The notes below the pieces were generated by a model that did not search any database, was not told where the DNA came from, and was given only the letters and a program-made list of their open reading frames with translations. The position numbers and the translations under genes were made by a program. Shown here one piece after another: positions 16,992-26,198 of a stretch of 64,000 nt of DNA. Position 1 is the stretch's first letter; every line of letters starts with the position of its first letter. Origin of the DNA: Pseudomonas fluorescens (GTDB lineage: Bacteria; Pseudomonadota; Gammaproteobacteria; Pseudomonadales; Pseudomonadaceae); the NCBI RefSeq assembly GCF_001902145.1, contig NZ_MRST01000022.1:248001-312000 (forward strand), read 5' to 3'.

Positions 16992-17681
16992 TTAAATGAA
17001 GAAACGTTCAAAGGCTTCGCTGGCGCGCTGCACGTTATCAACCAGGGTTTTCACCTCGGTCACGATGTTGGTCAGGCTGGAGTCGGAGCTGAGCGCACCG
17101 AACATGTTGTAAACCACCTGCCCGTTCGGCATGGACTCGATGCCGATGGACGACAACGGGAACATCTCCCGACTGCGCAGCACGGCGTCGTTGAATTTCG
17201 CGACATCGTTGATGGACTCGGCGTCGACCAGGACGGTATCCACGATGATTTGCTCGCCCACCACCGCGATGTAAATCGGCAAGCCACCAAAGTCGTTCAT
17301 CTCCAGCTTGATGCTGGACTCGGAGCCTTGGACGAGAGAAAGCGTAATGTCATTGGATGTCACGTCATCCAGCGCCTGGAGAGCACTGAAGAGGCGATCG
17401 ATATTCCAGTTAGTACCTGCGCTCATGAAATTCTCCGACATGAATGAGCCAGCCAGGATCGGTTGGCGTAGCTGTTTCTCCATTTGCTTGAGCAGGCTTC
17501 GATTTTCGGGAAGCACCCAAGTCTCGTGTTTCACATAACCGGCCGCCGCCAGCCCCGCACGCATCTGCTTCATGTAAAAGCTCGACGGCTTTTTTGCGGG
17601 CGGTTTCAAGCGCTCTCCCTTGAGGCTTGCTGAATCGGTATCGGGCCCAGTTGATGGGCTCGATGGAGAGCTGCTGTTCAT
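16992..17681 (-). CDS. yjfI: DUF2170 protein (YjfI type)
   Basis: A 229-residue soluble protein. The first ~30 residues are low-complexity Ser/Pro-rich, then a Lys-rich KPPAKKPSSFYMKQMRAGL stretch that may contact nucleic acid or membrane, and a C-terminal DUF2170 domain (about residues 85-229). It starts the operon, 24 bp after the proximal operator-like palindrome. E. coli YjfI heads the equivalent cluster. Function unknown. Confidence 0.85.
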   Translation of the reverse strand: MNSSSPSSPSTGPDTDSASLKGERLKPPAKKPSSFYMKQMRAGLAAAGYVKHETWVLPENRSLLKQMEKQLRQPILAGSFMSENFMSAGTNWNIDRLFSALQALDDVTSNDITLSLVQGSESSIKLEMNDFGGLPIYIAVVGEQIIVDTVLVDAESINDVAKFNDAVLRSREMFPLSSIGIESMPNGQVVYNMFGALSSDSSLTNIVTEVKTLVDNVQRASEAFERFFI

Positions 17682-17705
17682 GGTACTGACCTCGCTGTGA
17701 AAAGC

Positions 17706-17763
17706 TCACGCGTGAGAAAATCTACAGGCAATCCGCAAGGTACTCAATAGCTCACGCGTGAGA
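17706..17763 (-). promoter_or_regulatory. Operon promoter flanked by two identical palindromic operators
   Basis: On the minus strand, -35 TTGAGT (17748-17743) and -10 TAGATT (17725-17720) are spaced by exactly 17 bp. The perfect 12-bp palindrome CTCACGCGTGAG occurs twice, at 17752-17763 just upstream of the -35 and at 17706-17717 around the predicted start site; the centres are 46 bp apart. This fits a dimeric regulator binding both sites. The regulator is not in the operon. Confidence 0.7.
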
Positions 17764-17801
17764 TTTTTCCTTACATTTTTCAACCACCGAAAAGACCCTG
17801 C

Positions 17802-18822
17802 CTACCCCGCCAACTCTCGCTCGATTTGCTCGATGCTAGGCAAGCTCGATTGCAGTTCGGCTGGCAAAGACTCCATCAGTTGATATTCCGCCACACCAAT
17901 AGGTCGGTTGTTATCGCGCAGTGCGTATTCAGCCACCACTTCATTTTTACCCTTGCACAACAAGAGGCCGATAGTCGGGCCGTCCTGTGGGTGCTTTATC
18001 TCGGCATCCACCGCCGCAAGATAGAAGCTCAATTTGCCCAGATGCTCGGGCTTGAACTTGCCTGCCTTGAGTTCGATCACCACATAGCAACGCAGCTTCA
18101 GGTGATAGAACAATAGGTCAATGAAGAACTCATCGCCGCCAACACTCAGCAGCACTTGCCGACCTACGAAAGCAAAACCTGCGCCCAACTCCAACAAGAA
18201 GTCAGTGACATGCTTGATCAGGGCATTCTCGATCTCGCGCTCTTGTGCATTCTGACCCAGGCTGAGGAAATCAAAGCGGTACGGGTCCTTGAGGGACTCG
18301 CGCGCCAGGTCGGATTGCGCTTTGGGCAGATGGCTTTCGAAGTTGCTCACTGCGTTCCAACAGGCGGTTTTCAATGTGCATCACCAAGGTGTTGCGCGAC
18401 CAACTATGTTTGATCGTTTGGATGGCGTACCAACGTCGCGTTTCAGGGCCGGGAAGTTTGTCCAAAAGCGCGATTTGATGGTACCAAGGCAATTGTGCAA
18501 GCACCTCTTGCACAAATTCCGAATCCGGCCAAGCCTCGGCAAAAGCACGCATGTACTTCAGATTACGCGGCGAAAAACCCTTGATGTCAGGAAAGGCCGC
18601 CCGCAGATCTTGCGCAAGGCGGTCGATCACTTTGCTACCCCAGCCTTGAGCGTGCTGACGCGTCAAAATATCGTGTCCCAGCTGCCAGTAGAGCAGCACC
18701 AGCTCACGATTGACTGCAATTGACGCACGTTGTTGCGCCTGATGGATACGGCCCTTGAGGTCTGTCAGCCAATCGCCGTAGCCCTCAGGAGGCGCGATCA
18801 ACCCGATAGAAGTTTCGCTCAT
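17802..18822 (-). pseudogene. YhcG/DUF1016-family PD-(D/E)XK nuclease, frameshifted
   Basis: Two adjacent minus-strand frames together make one YhcG-like protein. Part one starts at ATG 18822 (MSETSIGLIAPPEGYGDWL) and carries the DUF1016 N-terminal domain with SPRNLKYMRAFAEAWPD, up to NTLVMHIENRLLER. Part two resumes at AVSNFESHLPKAQSDLA and holds the PD-(D/E)XK nuclease domain (GGDEFFIDLLFYH, then VVIELKAGKF). The junction near 18346-18352 lacks the expected QGK-like residues, consistent with a small deletion of about 11 bp. Intact members are often linked to restriction and defence loci. A functional protein is unlikely. Confidence 0.82.
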
Positions 18823-19050
18823 GCCTTTTTTACTCTGGTGTTTTCGGCAGGCTAGCCAGCCCACAGTACCGTCACAAGCGTTCATGACCACTTCAGGAAG
18901 GGTCCCGCGTACCTCACAGAAAGGTCCTGCTGGCACCTGATAAAGCCCTTTGCCAGTCAGTCGAAAAACGGCAATGGCATTAGCCCTGCCCCTTGACTCT
19001 CCCCTATACGGCAACCCCTACCCTGAATGCCCTTTTCAGGACCTATCACC

Positions 19051-19695
19051 ATGAGTCAGCGCATTCTGGTCATTCTCGGCCACCCGTCCGCCGATAGCTT
19101 TTGTTCCGCCCTCGCGCACACATATATCCACGCCGCTAAAACGGCCGGTCACGAAGTCCGCGTCCTGCGCCTGGGTGATCTCAGGTTCGACCCCATCCTT
19201 AATCATGGCTATACCAAGGCACAGACGCTGGAGCCCGACTTGCTCAGCGCCCAGTCCGCCATCCTTTGGGCCGAGCACCTGGCGTGGGTGTTCCCTGTCT
19301 GGTGGGGCGGTATCCCGGCACTGATGAAGGGCTTTATCGACCGCGTTTTCCTACCCGGCTTTGCCTTCAAATACCGCGCAGGCAAGGCATTCCCAGACAA
19401 GTTATTAAAGGGCAGAACCGCGCACTTGTTAGTGACCCTCGACACGCCGCCGTGGTATTACCGCTGGGTTTATCGCATGCCGGCCATCCACCAAATGCGG
19501 CGCACCACGCTGGCGCTGTGCGGCATCGCGACGAGCAAAACGCTGCTGTTGGGGCCGGTGCTGGGCTCTTCGCTGACGCAGCGGGCCAAGTGGCTGAAAC
19601 AGGCCGGCGCACTATTTGAAAAAGGGAGTTTTCATGTACATCGGCAAAGCCGCGCAGTTGTCCGGCACGACCATCAAGGCGATTCGTCACTATGA
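19051..19695 (+). CDS. NAD(P)H-dependent quinone oxidoreductase, flavodoxin-2 fold
   Basis: A 214-residue flavoprotein-like enzyme. The N-terminal LVILGHPSADSFCSALAHTY and the WVFPVWWGGIPALMKGFIDR segment are the FMN/FAD-binding marks of the Flavodoxin_2 family (NQO1/MdaB/KefF-like), which reduce quinones by two electrons. The frame overlaps the following merR gene by 62 bp; the last ~20 residues are unlike the family and may reflect a lost stop codon. The start at 19051 is chosen over an upstream ATG because homology begins there. MerR regulation is inferred from adjacency. Confidence 0.85.
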   Translation: MSQRILVILGHPSADSFCSALAHTYIHAAKTAGHEVRVLRLGDLRFDPILNHGYTKAQTLEPDLLSAQSAILWAEHLAWVFPVWWGGIPALMKGFIDRVFLPGFAFKYRAGKAFPDKLLKGRTAHLLVTLDTPPWYYRWVYRMPAIHQMRRTTLALCGIATSKTLLLGPVLGSSLTQRAKWLKQAGALFEKGSFHVHRQSRAVVRHDHQGDSSL

Positions 19696-20011
19696 GGCGA
19701 TCGGGCTGATGCCAGCACCTGCGCGTGAGGGCGGTTATCGTGTTTATACCGCGCAGAGTGTCGAGCGGCTGCTGTTTATAAAGTGCGCGCAACATCTGGG
19801 GTTCAAGCTCAAGGAATTAAAGGAGATTTTGCAGGGGTACGAGGGTGATGCGCTTCCTTGGGACAAGGCTGATCAAGCCATCGCCAATAAGAAGCAAGCG
19901 TTAGCCATGCAAATTGTGGCATTGCAGAATATGCATCGGGGTTTATTGGTCTTCGAGGCCCAATTGAAAGCGGCGCAGGGGGAGTGCTCGGTCGCCACGA
20001 AGGCAAGCTGA
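19634..20011 (+). CDS. MerR-family transcriptional regulator
   Basis: A 125-residue regulator with an N-terminal winged helix (MYIGKAAQLSGTTIKAIRHY, then EAIGLMPAPAREGGYRVYT) and a coiled-coil dimer helix after residue ~75. AGGGAG lies five bases before the ATG at 19634. The C-terminal effector region is short and has one Cys near the end, with no clear metal-binding pair, so a redox or organic signal is as likely as a metal. It overlaps and follows the oxidoreductase gene, its probable target. Confidence 0.87.
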   Translation: MYIGKAAQLSGTTIKAIRHYEAIGLMPAPAREGGYRVYTAQSVERLLFIKCAQHLGFKLKELKEILQGYEGDALPWDKADQAIANKKQALAMQIVALQNMHRGLLVFEAQLKAAQGECSVATKAS

Positions 20012-20016
20012 GACTC

Positions 20017-20084
20017 GGTGAGCCGAATAAGGTCGCTAATCGGCTCATTGGGTGAGCCGAATAAACCTATCAATCGGCTCACAC
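20017..20084. repeat. Two tandem 34-bp units, each an inverted repeat
   Basis: GGTGAGCCGAATAA begins at 20017 and again at 20051; each unit ends AATCGGCTCA, complementary to its own start. The two hairpins begin 5 bp after the merR stop. They could be tandem regulator sites or mRNA 3' hairpins; no T run follows. Confidence 0.65.
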
Positions 20085-20167
20085 CACCGTGTGTGCGCCA
20101 CTCATTTGCCCCAATCCCCCATGTCTGCTAGTGTCGCGCCGGTTTACCGTCTACCGGAATTGCCGCC

Positions 20168-20410
20168 ATGGCCCGCAAAAAAGTTGCACTCGATTTCGAA
20201 CAATCCCTCGCCGACCTGCAAGCCCTGGTGGAGCGTCTGGAGAACGGCGAGTTGTCGCTGGAAGACTCGTTGACGGCGTTTGAGCAAGGCATCGGCCTGA
20301 CCCGCGACTGTCAGAGCGCGTTGGCGCAGGCGGAGCAGAAGGTCCAGGTGTTGCTGGAGCGTGACGGGGAGTTGGCCGAAGAACCTTTCGATGCGGAACA
20401 GCCGGAATGA
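20168..20410 (+). CDS. xseB: Exodeoxyribonuclease VII small subunit
   Basis: An 80-residue helical protein with the family core [20 protein letters not shown] and [20 protein letters not shown]. Several copies bind the large subunit XseA to form the nuclease that degrades single-stranded DNA. The tail is acidic. The stop overlaps the ispA start as ATGA, a conserved xseB-ispA-dxs arrangement. xseA is not in this window. Confidence 0.95.
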   Translation: MARKKVALDFEQSLADLQALVERLENGELSLEDSLTAFEQGIGLTRDCQSALAQAEQKVQVLLERDGELAEEPFDAEQPE

Positions 20411-21294
20411 TCAGCGCGTATCAGGCCAGTAGCCAAGCCCGGGTGAATGCCGCGCTGGAGCCCCTGTTTGTTGCGCCAAGCCCGGAAATGACGCGCCTCT
20501 ATGCAGCCATGCGCTACAGCGTGATGAATGGTGGCAAGCGGGTGCGCCCGTTGCTGGCCTATGCGGCCTGCGAAGCCCTGGGAGCGCCGGCGGCCGAGGC
20601 CAATGGCGCAGCGTGTGCGGTGGAGTTGATCCACGCTTATTCCCTGGTGCATGACGATTTGCCAGCCATGGACGACGACGATCTGCGGCGCGGCCAGCCC
20701 ACCACCCACAAAGCCTTCGACGAGGCGTATGCGATCCTGGCCGGTGATGGCTTGCAGAGCCTGGCGTTCAGCGCATTGCTGGACCCGCGTTTGAGCAGCG
20801 TCAACGCCGAGATCCGCCTGCGCATGGTCACCGCCCTGGCCCACGCCGCAGGCCCGGCCGGCATGGTTGGCGGGCAAGCCATCGACATGGGCTCGGTCAG
20901 CCTCAAGCTGGATCAAAAAGCCCTGGAACACATGCATCGCCACAAGACCGGCGCGCTGATTGAGGCGGCCGTGCAGTTGGGCGCCCTGGCCAGTGGCCGC
21001 GCCGGCGCCGAGCAATTGGCGGCCCTGCAGACCTACTCCCGCGCTATCGGCCTGGCCTTCCAGGTGCAGGACGATATTCTCGACGTGGAAAGTGACACCG
21101 CCACCCTGGGCAAACGCCAAGGCGCCGATATCGCACGGGACAAGCCGACTTATCCTGCATTGCTGGGGCTGCAAGCCGCCAAGGCGTATGCCGTCGAGCT
21201 GCGCGATCAGGCCCTGGATGCCCTGCGACCTTTCGACGCGGCGGCCGAGCCACTGCGTGACCTGGCGCGGTATATCGTCGAACGTCGCCACTGA
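20407..21294 (+). CDS. ispA: Farnesyl (geranyl) diphosphate synthase
   Basis: A 295-residue short-chain prenyl transferase that condenses IPP with DMAPP and GPP. The first aspartate-rich motif is in [20 protein letters not shown] and the second in [13 protein letters not shown], both intact; the GGKRVRP IPP-binding segment is near residue 40. Length is typical. It sits between xseB and dxs, so precursor supply (Dxs) and chain elongation are encoded together. Confidence 0.95.
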   Translation: MISAYQASSQARVNAALEPLFVAPSPEMTRLYAAMRYSVMNGGKRVRPLLAYAACEALGAPAAEANGAACAVELIHAYSLVHDDLPAMDDDDLRRGQPTTHKAFDEAYAILAGDGLQSLAFSALLDPRLSSVNAEIRLRMVTALAHAAGPAGMVGGQAIDMGSVSLKLDQKALEHMHRHKTGALIEAAVQLGALASGRAGAEQLAALQTYSRAIGLAFQVQDDILDVESDTATLGKRQGADIARDKPTYPALLGLQAAKAYAVELRDQALDALRPFDAAAEPLRDLARYIVERRH

Positions 21295-21404
21295 CAGCCG
21301 CGGCCATTTGCGCCGCATATCGGCCAAGTTAGGCCCTCTGCGTGGGCAGTTTGCACGGCTTGAGGTAAACTGCCGCCTCTTCTATACCTATAACGATTCG
21401 CCTG

Positions 21405-23303
21405 ATGCCCACGACGTTTCAAGAGATTCCCCGCAAACGCCCGTCTACGCCCCTGCTCGACCGCGCTGCCACGCCGGACGGCCTGCGTCGACTGGGTGAA
21501 GCCGAGCTGGAAACCCTGGCCGATGAGCTGCGCCTGGAATTGCTCTACACGGTCGGCCAGACCGGTGGGCATTTTGGTGCCGGGCTGGGCGTGATCGAGC
21601 TGACCATCGCCTTGCATTACGTGTTCGACACCCCGGACGACCGGCTGGTGTGGGACGTGGGCCACCAGGCGTATCCGCATAAAATCCTCACCGGCCGTCG
21701 CGAGCGCATGAGCACGCTGCGCCAGAAGGACGGTGTCGCCGCTTTCCCGCGTCGTTCCGAAAGCGAGTACGACACCTTTGGCGTCGGCCATTCCAGCACC
21801 TCGATCAGTGCAGCACTGGGCATGGCGATTGCCGCCCGCCTGCAAGGCAGTGAGCGCAAGGCGATTGCGGTGATTGGTGATGGCGCCCTGACCGCAGGCA
21901 TGGCCTTCGAAGCGCTGAACCATGCGCCGGAAGTGGATGCCAACATGTTGGTGATCCTCAACGACAATGACATGTCGATTTCGCGCAACGTGGGTGGCCT
22001 GTCCAATTACCTGGCGAAGATCCTCTCCAGCCGTACCTACGCCAGCATGCGCGAAGGCAGCAAGAAAGTGCTGTCGCGCCTGCCTGGCGCGTGGGAAATC
22101 GCGCGTCGCACCGAAGAATATGCCAAGGGCATGCTGGTACCCGGCACCCTGTTCGAAGAGCTGGGCTGGAACTATATCGGCCCTATCGACGGCCACGACC
22201 TGCCCACCCTGATCGCTACGTTGCGCAACATGCGCGACCTCAAGGGCCCGCAATTCCTGCATATCGTCACCAAAAAAGGCAAAGGTTTCGCTCCGGCGGA
22301 AGTCGACCCGATTGGTTACCACGCGATCACCAAGCTCGAACCCCTCGATGCCCCCGCCGCCGCGCCGAAAAAGGCCGGCGGGCCGAAGTATTCCGGGGTG
22401 TTTGGCGAGTGGCTGTGCGACATGGCCGCCGCCGACCCGCGCCTGGTGGGTGTTACCCCCGCGATGAAGGAAGGCTCCGACCTGGTGGCGTTCAGCGAGC
22501 GTTTCCCGCTGCGTTACTTCGACGTGGCGATTGCCGAGCAACACGCCGTGACCTTCGCGGCCGGCATGGCCTGCGAAGGCGCCAAGCCGGTGGTGGCGAT
22601 CTACTCCACCTTCCTGCAACGCGGCTATGACCAACTGGTGCACGATGTGGCGGTGCAGAACCTCGACGTCCTGTTCGCCATCGACCGCGCCGGCCTGGTG
22701 GGCGAAGACGGCCCGACCCATGCCGGCAGTTTCGACCTGTCGTACCTGCGTTGCATCCCCGGCATGCTGGTGATGACACCGAGTGACGAGAACGAACTGC
22801 GCAAGATGCTCAGCACCGGCCACCTGTACAACGGCCCGGCCGCTGTGCGGTATCCGCGAGGCACCGGCCCGAACGCCGTGATCGAAAAAGACCTGGAGCC
22901 GATTGAAATCGGTAAAGGCATCGTGCGTCGTCAAGGCAGCAAAACTGCATTCCTGGTGTTTGGCGTGCAGCTGGCCGAAGCCTTGAAAGTCGCTGAGAAG
23001 ATCGACGCCACGGTGGTCGACATGCGGTTCGTCAAGCCACTGGATGAAGCGTTGGTGCGCGAGATCGCCGCTGGCCATGAGCTGCTGGTGACCGTCGAAG
23101 AAAACGCCATCATGGGCGGCGCCGGTGCTGCAGTCAGCGAGTTCCTGGCGCGGGAGAACATCCTCAAGTCGGTGCTGCACCTGGGCTTGCCGGATGTGTA
23201 CGTCGAACACGCCAAGCCGGCGCAGATGCTGGCTGAATGCGGGTTGGATGAGGCGGGTATCGAGGCGTCCGTTCGCGAGCGCCTGGCGCTACTGAATCTG
23301 TAA
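21405..23303 (+). CDS. dxs: 1-deoxy-D-xylulose-5-phosphate synthase
   Basis: A 632-residue thiamine-diphosphate enzyme that joins pyruvate and glyceraldehyde 3-phosphate in the first step of the MEP isoprenoid pathway. The catalytic and ThDP-binding parts are visible: [33 protein letters not shown] with [14 protein letters not shown], and the [20 protein letters not shown] block of the central domain. The C-terminal transketolase-like domain is complete. The gene begins 110 bp after ispA, and a REPIN follows its stop. Confidence 0.97.
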   Translation: MPTTFQEIPRKRPSTPLLDRAATPDGLRRLGEAELETLADELRLELLYTVGQTGGHFGAGLGVIELTIALHYVFDTPDDRLVWDVGHQAYPHKILTGRRERMSTLRQKDGVAAFPRRSESEYDTFGVGHSSTSISAALGMAIAARLQGSERKAIAVIGDGALTAGMAFEALNHAPEVDANMLVILNDNDMSISRNVGGLSNYLAKILSSRTYASMREGSKKVLSRLPGAWEIARRTEEYAKGMLVPGTLFEELGWNYIGPIDGHDLPTLIATLRNMRDLKGPQFLHIVTKKGKGFAPAEVDPIGYHAITKLEPLDAPAAAPKKAGGPKYSGVFGEWLCDMAAADPRLVGVTPAMKEGSDLVAFSERFPLRYFDVAIAEQHAVTFAAGMACEGAKPVVAIYSTFLQRGYDQLVHDVAVQNLDVLFAIDRAGLVGEDGPTHAGSFDLSYLRCIPGMLVMTPSDENELRKMLSTGHLYNGPAAVRYPRGTGPNAVIEKDLEPIEIGKGIVRRQGSKTAFLVFGVQLAEALKVAEKIDATVVDMRFVKPLDEALVREIAAGHELLVTVEENAIMGGAGAAVSEFLARENILKSVLHLGLPDVYVEHAKPAQMLAECGLDEAGIEASVRERLALLNL

Positions 23304-23315
23304 TCAGCCCAAAAT

Positions 23316-23402
23316 GTGGGAGCTGGCTTACCTGCGATGACGGCGGCACATTCGCTAATAATGTGTCAGATACACCGCTATCGCAGGCAAGCCAGCTCCC
23401 AC
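23316..23402. repeat. REPIN between dxs and the cobalamin receptor gene
   Basis: Arms GTGGGAGCTGGCTTACCTGC and GCAGGCAAGCCAGCTCCCAC face each other across a short spacer. The left arm has one change (TTACC for TTGCC). It occupies most of the 137-bp gap, leaving no room for a cobalamin riboswitch. Confidence 0.85.
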
Positions 23403-23440
23403 AGTGGTTTTGCATGACCTTCGAATGCTATGGACAGCCC

Positions 23441-25322
23441 ATGAAACGCCTGTGCCTTGCCCTGCTGCTGCTCCCCTGCGCTGACCTGCTCGCCGACACC
23501 CGCGACCAGGCTCTGAAGCTCTCCGACGTGGTCATCAGCGCCAACCGCCAAGTCCAGGCGCGTAATGACAGCAGCGCCGCCAACACCGTCTTCACCCGCG
23601 CCGACATCGACCGCCTGCAACCCACCAGCGTCACCGACCTGCTCAGCCGCGTGCCCGGCGTGCAAGTTGCGCCAACCGGTGGGCGTGGCAGTTTGCCGGG
23701 CATCTTCATTCGCGGTACCAAGTCTGCGCAGAGCCTAGTGCTGGTGGACGGCCAGCGCATCGCCAACACCACCTCCGGCGACAGCGGCCTGCAATACCTC
23801 AACGTCGATCAGATTGAACGAGTGGAAGTGCTGCGCGGTTCGCGTTCGGTGATCTACGGCAGCGATGCGATTGGCGGGGTGATTCAGGTGTTCACCCGGC
23901 GCAATGCCGAGCAAGGCTTGCAGCCGCGCTTGAAACTGGGCTTTGGCAGCAACCAGACCTGGGAACGCAGCCTGGGCCTGTCGGGCGGCGATGAACACAC
24001 GCGCTTCAACCTGGGCGCGAGCCTGGATGAAACCGCTGGCATCAACGCGAGCCACGCGTCGTTCCCCAGTGACGGCGACCATGATGCCTACCGCAACCAG
24101 TCCATCAGCCTGAACCTCAGCCATTCGTTCAGCGAAGAGCTGGAGGTGGGTTTCAACCTGTTGGATAACCGTGGCAAGTCGGAGTACGACAACAGTTATG
24201 GCCGCTACGACGGCGCCACCGGGCAGAGCTTCGGCCAGAAACCCTACACTGACTACACCGTGAGCAGCGCCAGCGGCTATCTCGATGCCAAGCTCAATGA
24301 CAGCTGGCAGTCGCGCCTGGAGCTGGGCCACACTGAAAACCGCGACACCAAGCGCGATACCCTCAGCGATGATTACAGTGCATTCAACACCTACCGCGAC
24401 TCGGTCAATTGGCAGAACGACCTGACCCTGGATGAGCAAAACAGCCTGATCGTCGGCGGCGACTGGTACGAAGACCGTTTCCACGGCTCCACCACCTTTA
24501 CCGAGAACAGCCGCTGGAACCGGGCGGCTTTCGTGCAGCATCGCTTCCATAGCCAGTGGTTTTCCACCGAGCTGGGCCTGCGCCGCGACCAGAACCAGCA
24601 GTTCGGTGGCCAGAATAGTTGGAGCGGCACCCTGACCGTGCCGGTCAACCCTGACAATGACCTGCTCTTGAGCTACAGCGAAGGCTTCCGGGCGCCGACC
24701 TTCAACGACCTCTATTACCCCGACACGCAGTACAGCAACCCCAACCTGCAGCCCGAGACCTCAAAGAGCTACGAGCTGCAATGGCGCAGCCAACTGAGCG
24801 ACAGCACACGCCTGGAAGCCTCGCTGTATCGCACCGACCTGAGCGACGCGATCATCCTTGACGCAGGCAAGCCGCAAAACGTGGCGTCGGCGCGGATCAA
24901 CGGCTTTGAAGCGGCGCTCAAGCAGGAACTGTTTGGCTGGCAGGGCAACCTGGGCCTGTCGCTTATCGACCCGCGTGACCGTGACAGCGGCCACACCCTG
25001 GCACGTCGCGCACGGCGCACGGCGCACGGTGAACCTGGATCTGGACCGGCAATTTGATCAACTCGGCCTCGGCGCCAGCTGGCAAGCGATCAGCAGCAGC
25101 TACGACGATGAAACCAACCGCAACCGTATGGGCGGTTATGCCTTGTTGGGGCTGCGCAGCAGCTGGGCGTTGAACCGGGAGGTGTCGTTGTCGCTGAAGG
25201 TGGATAACGTGCTGAACAAGTCTTACGCACGGGCGAAGTACAGCTACCTCGGGGAAAGCCAGAATTATCGTGAAGAAGGTCGGGTGTGGATGGTTGGGGT
25301 GACGTGGACACCTGAGATCTAA
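23441..25322 (+). pseudogene. btuB: BtuB-like TonB-dependent cobalamin receptor, frameshifted by a 7-bp repeat
   Basis: The first frame (from ATG 23441) has a signal peptide, a TonB-box-like ALKLSDVVISANR, the plug domain (SVTDLLSRVPGVQVAPTGGR, then VLRGSRSVIYGSDAIGG) and most of the barrel. At 25008-25028 GCGCACG occurs three times; two copies would keep the frame RRARRTVNLDLDRQF and reach the natural end at 25322 with YLGESQNYREEGRVW. With three copies the protein ends at 25057 and loses the last strands and C-terminal aromatic region. The repaired length of 624 fits BtuB (~614). BtuF-like protein is encoded just downstream, supporting a cobalamin role. Confidence 0.85.
25008..25028 (+). 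repeat. Three tandem GCGCACG units inside btuB
   Basis: Direct 7-bp repeat, three copies; a change of one unit shifts the reading frame. Frames before and after differ by +1, as expected for one extra 7-bp unit. Confidence 0.85.
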
Positions 25323-25340
25323 GTAGCCTGAACCGGCGTC

Positions 25341-25408
25341 ATCGCAGGCAAGCCAGCTCCCACAGGAGAATGCATTTCAATTGTGGGAGCTGGCTTGCCT
25401 GCGATAGC
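25341..25408. repeat. REP pair in outward orientation between btuB and btuF
   Basis: GCAGGCAAGCCAGCTCCCAC is followed after about 20 bp by GTGGGAGCTGGCTTGCCTGC. This is the reverse arm order of the other REPINs of this class. It ends 4 bp before the btuF stop codon and lies between two convergent genes. Confidence 0.8.
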
Positions 25409-25412
25409 GTTG

Positions 25413-26198
25413 TCACAGGTTCGGCGCAATCACCTGGCACAACCGCCCCACCGCCTCCAACATCTGCCCGCTGGGCCGCTCCAGGCCCTTGTCCGGCACT
25501 AACCGTACCCGAGCCGCCATCGCTGGCCATGCCTTCCAGGCCTCCTTCTGAGCCTGATCCCCCACCAGGATCACCTCGGGGTCTCGCGCCAGCACCGATT
25601 CGATATTCACCTGCGGCGCCGGCAACTTCAGGTCATCAAACACATTGCGCGCCCCGCACATGCTGAGGGCATCGCTGATGATCTGCCCACCGCCCACGGT
25701 ATAGAGCGGCTGGTTCCACACTTGGTAAAACACCCGCAGCGGCTCCGCCCGCTGGTAGCGCTGGCGCAACTCGGCCAAGCGCTGGCGTAATTGTGCAACA
25801 CGCTGGCGCCCCGCCTCAGCTCGGCCCAATTGCTCGGCAATGGCCTGCACCTGAGTGGTCAGTTGTTCAAGGCTGTGGGGTTCGGCGACGTACACCGGGA
25901 TATTCAACCGCTGGAGCTGCTCGCGCTGGGCCGGGCCGACGCTGCCAGGCCACAGCAGGATCAAGTCGGGCTTGAGGCTGAGCAGGCGCTCCATGTCCAA
26001 CTGGCCGTAGTGCCCGACCGAGGGCACCTTCGCCAACGCCGCCGGGCGGTCACCACCGTCAAGCACGCCGACCAGCAAGTCCTCGGCACCCAGTTCAAGC
26101 ACGATTTCAGACAGTGACGGGGCCAGGCTGACAACCCGCTCGACCGCCAACGCTTGGGCACTGAATACCAGCAGCAGCGCCAGCCAATAGCGCTTCAT
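25413..26198 (-). CDS. btuF: Periplasmic cobalamin-binding protein (BtuF-like)
   Basis: A 261-residue secreted protein with a signal peptide (LALLLVFSAQALA) and a class III solute-binding fold: VERVVSLAPSLSEIVLELGA at the start, VPSVGHYGQLDMERLLSLKP, a long linker helix and the C-terminal lobe with GGGQIISDALSMCGARN. These match BtuF/HemT-type vitamin B12 binding proteins. Transport partners BtuC/BtuD are not in the window. Its start overlaps the preceding membrane gene by 4 bp. Corrinoid specificity is likely given the convergent btuB-like gene. Confidence 0.85.
   Translation of the reverse strand: MKRYWLALLLVFSAQALAVERVVSLAPSLSEIVLELGAEDLLVGVLDGGDRPAALAKVPSVGHYGQLDMERLLSLKPDLILLWPGSVGPAQREQLQRLNIPVYVAEPHSLEQLTTQVQAIAEQLGRAEAGRQRVAQLRQRLAELRQRYQRAEPLRVFYQVWNQPLYTVGGGQIISDALSMCGARNVFDDLKLPAPQVNIESVLARDPEVILVGDQAQKEAWKAWPAMAARVRLVPDKGLERPSGQMLEAVGRLCQVIAPNL

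Noticed and set aside
21207..23210. 667-codon minus-strand frame antisense to dxs
   Set aside because: dxs is complete and certain; the antisense frame is a codon-bias artefact.
23304..23440. Cobalamin riboswitch before btuB
   Set aside because: The gap is filled by a REPIN and is too short; no B12-box-like sequence is visible.
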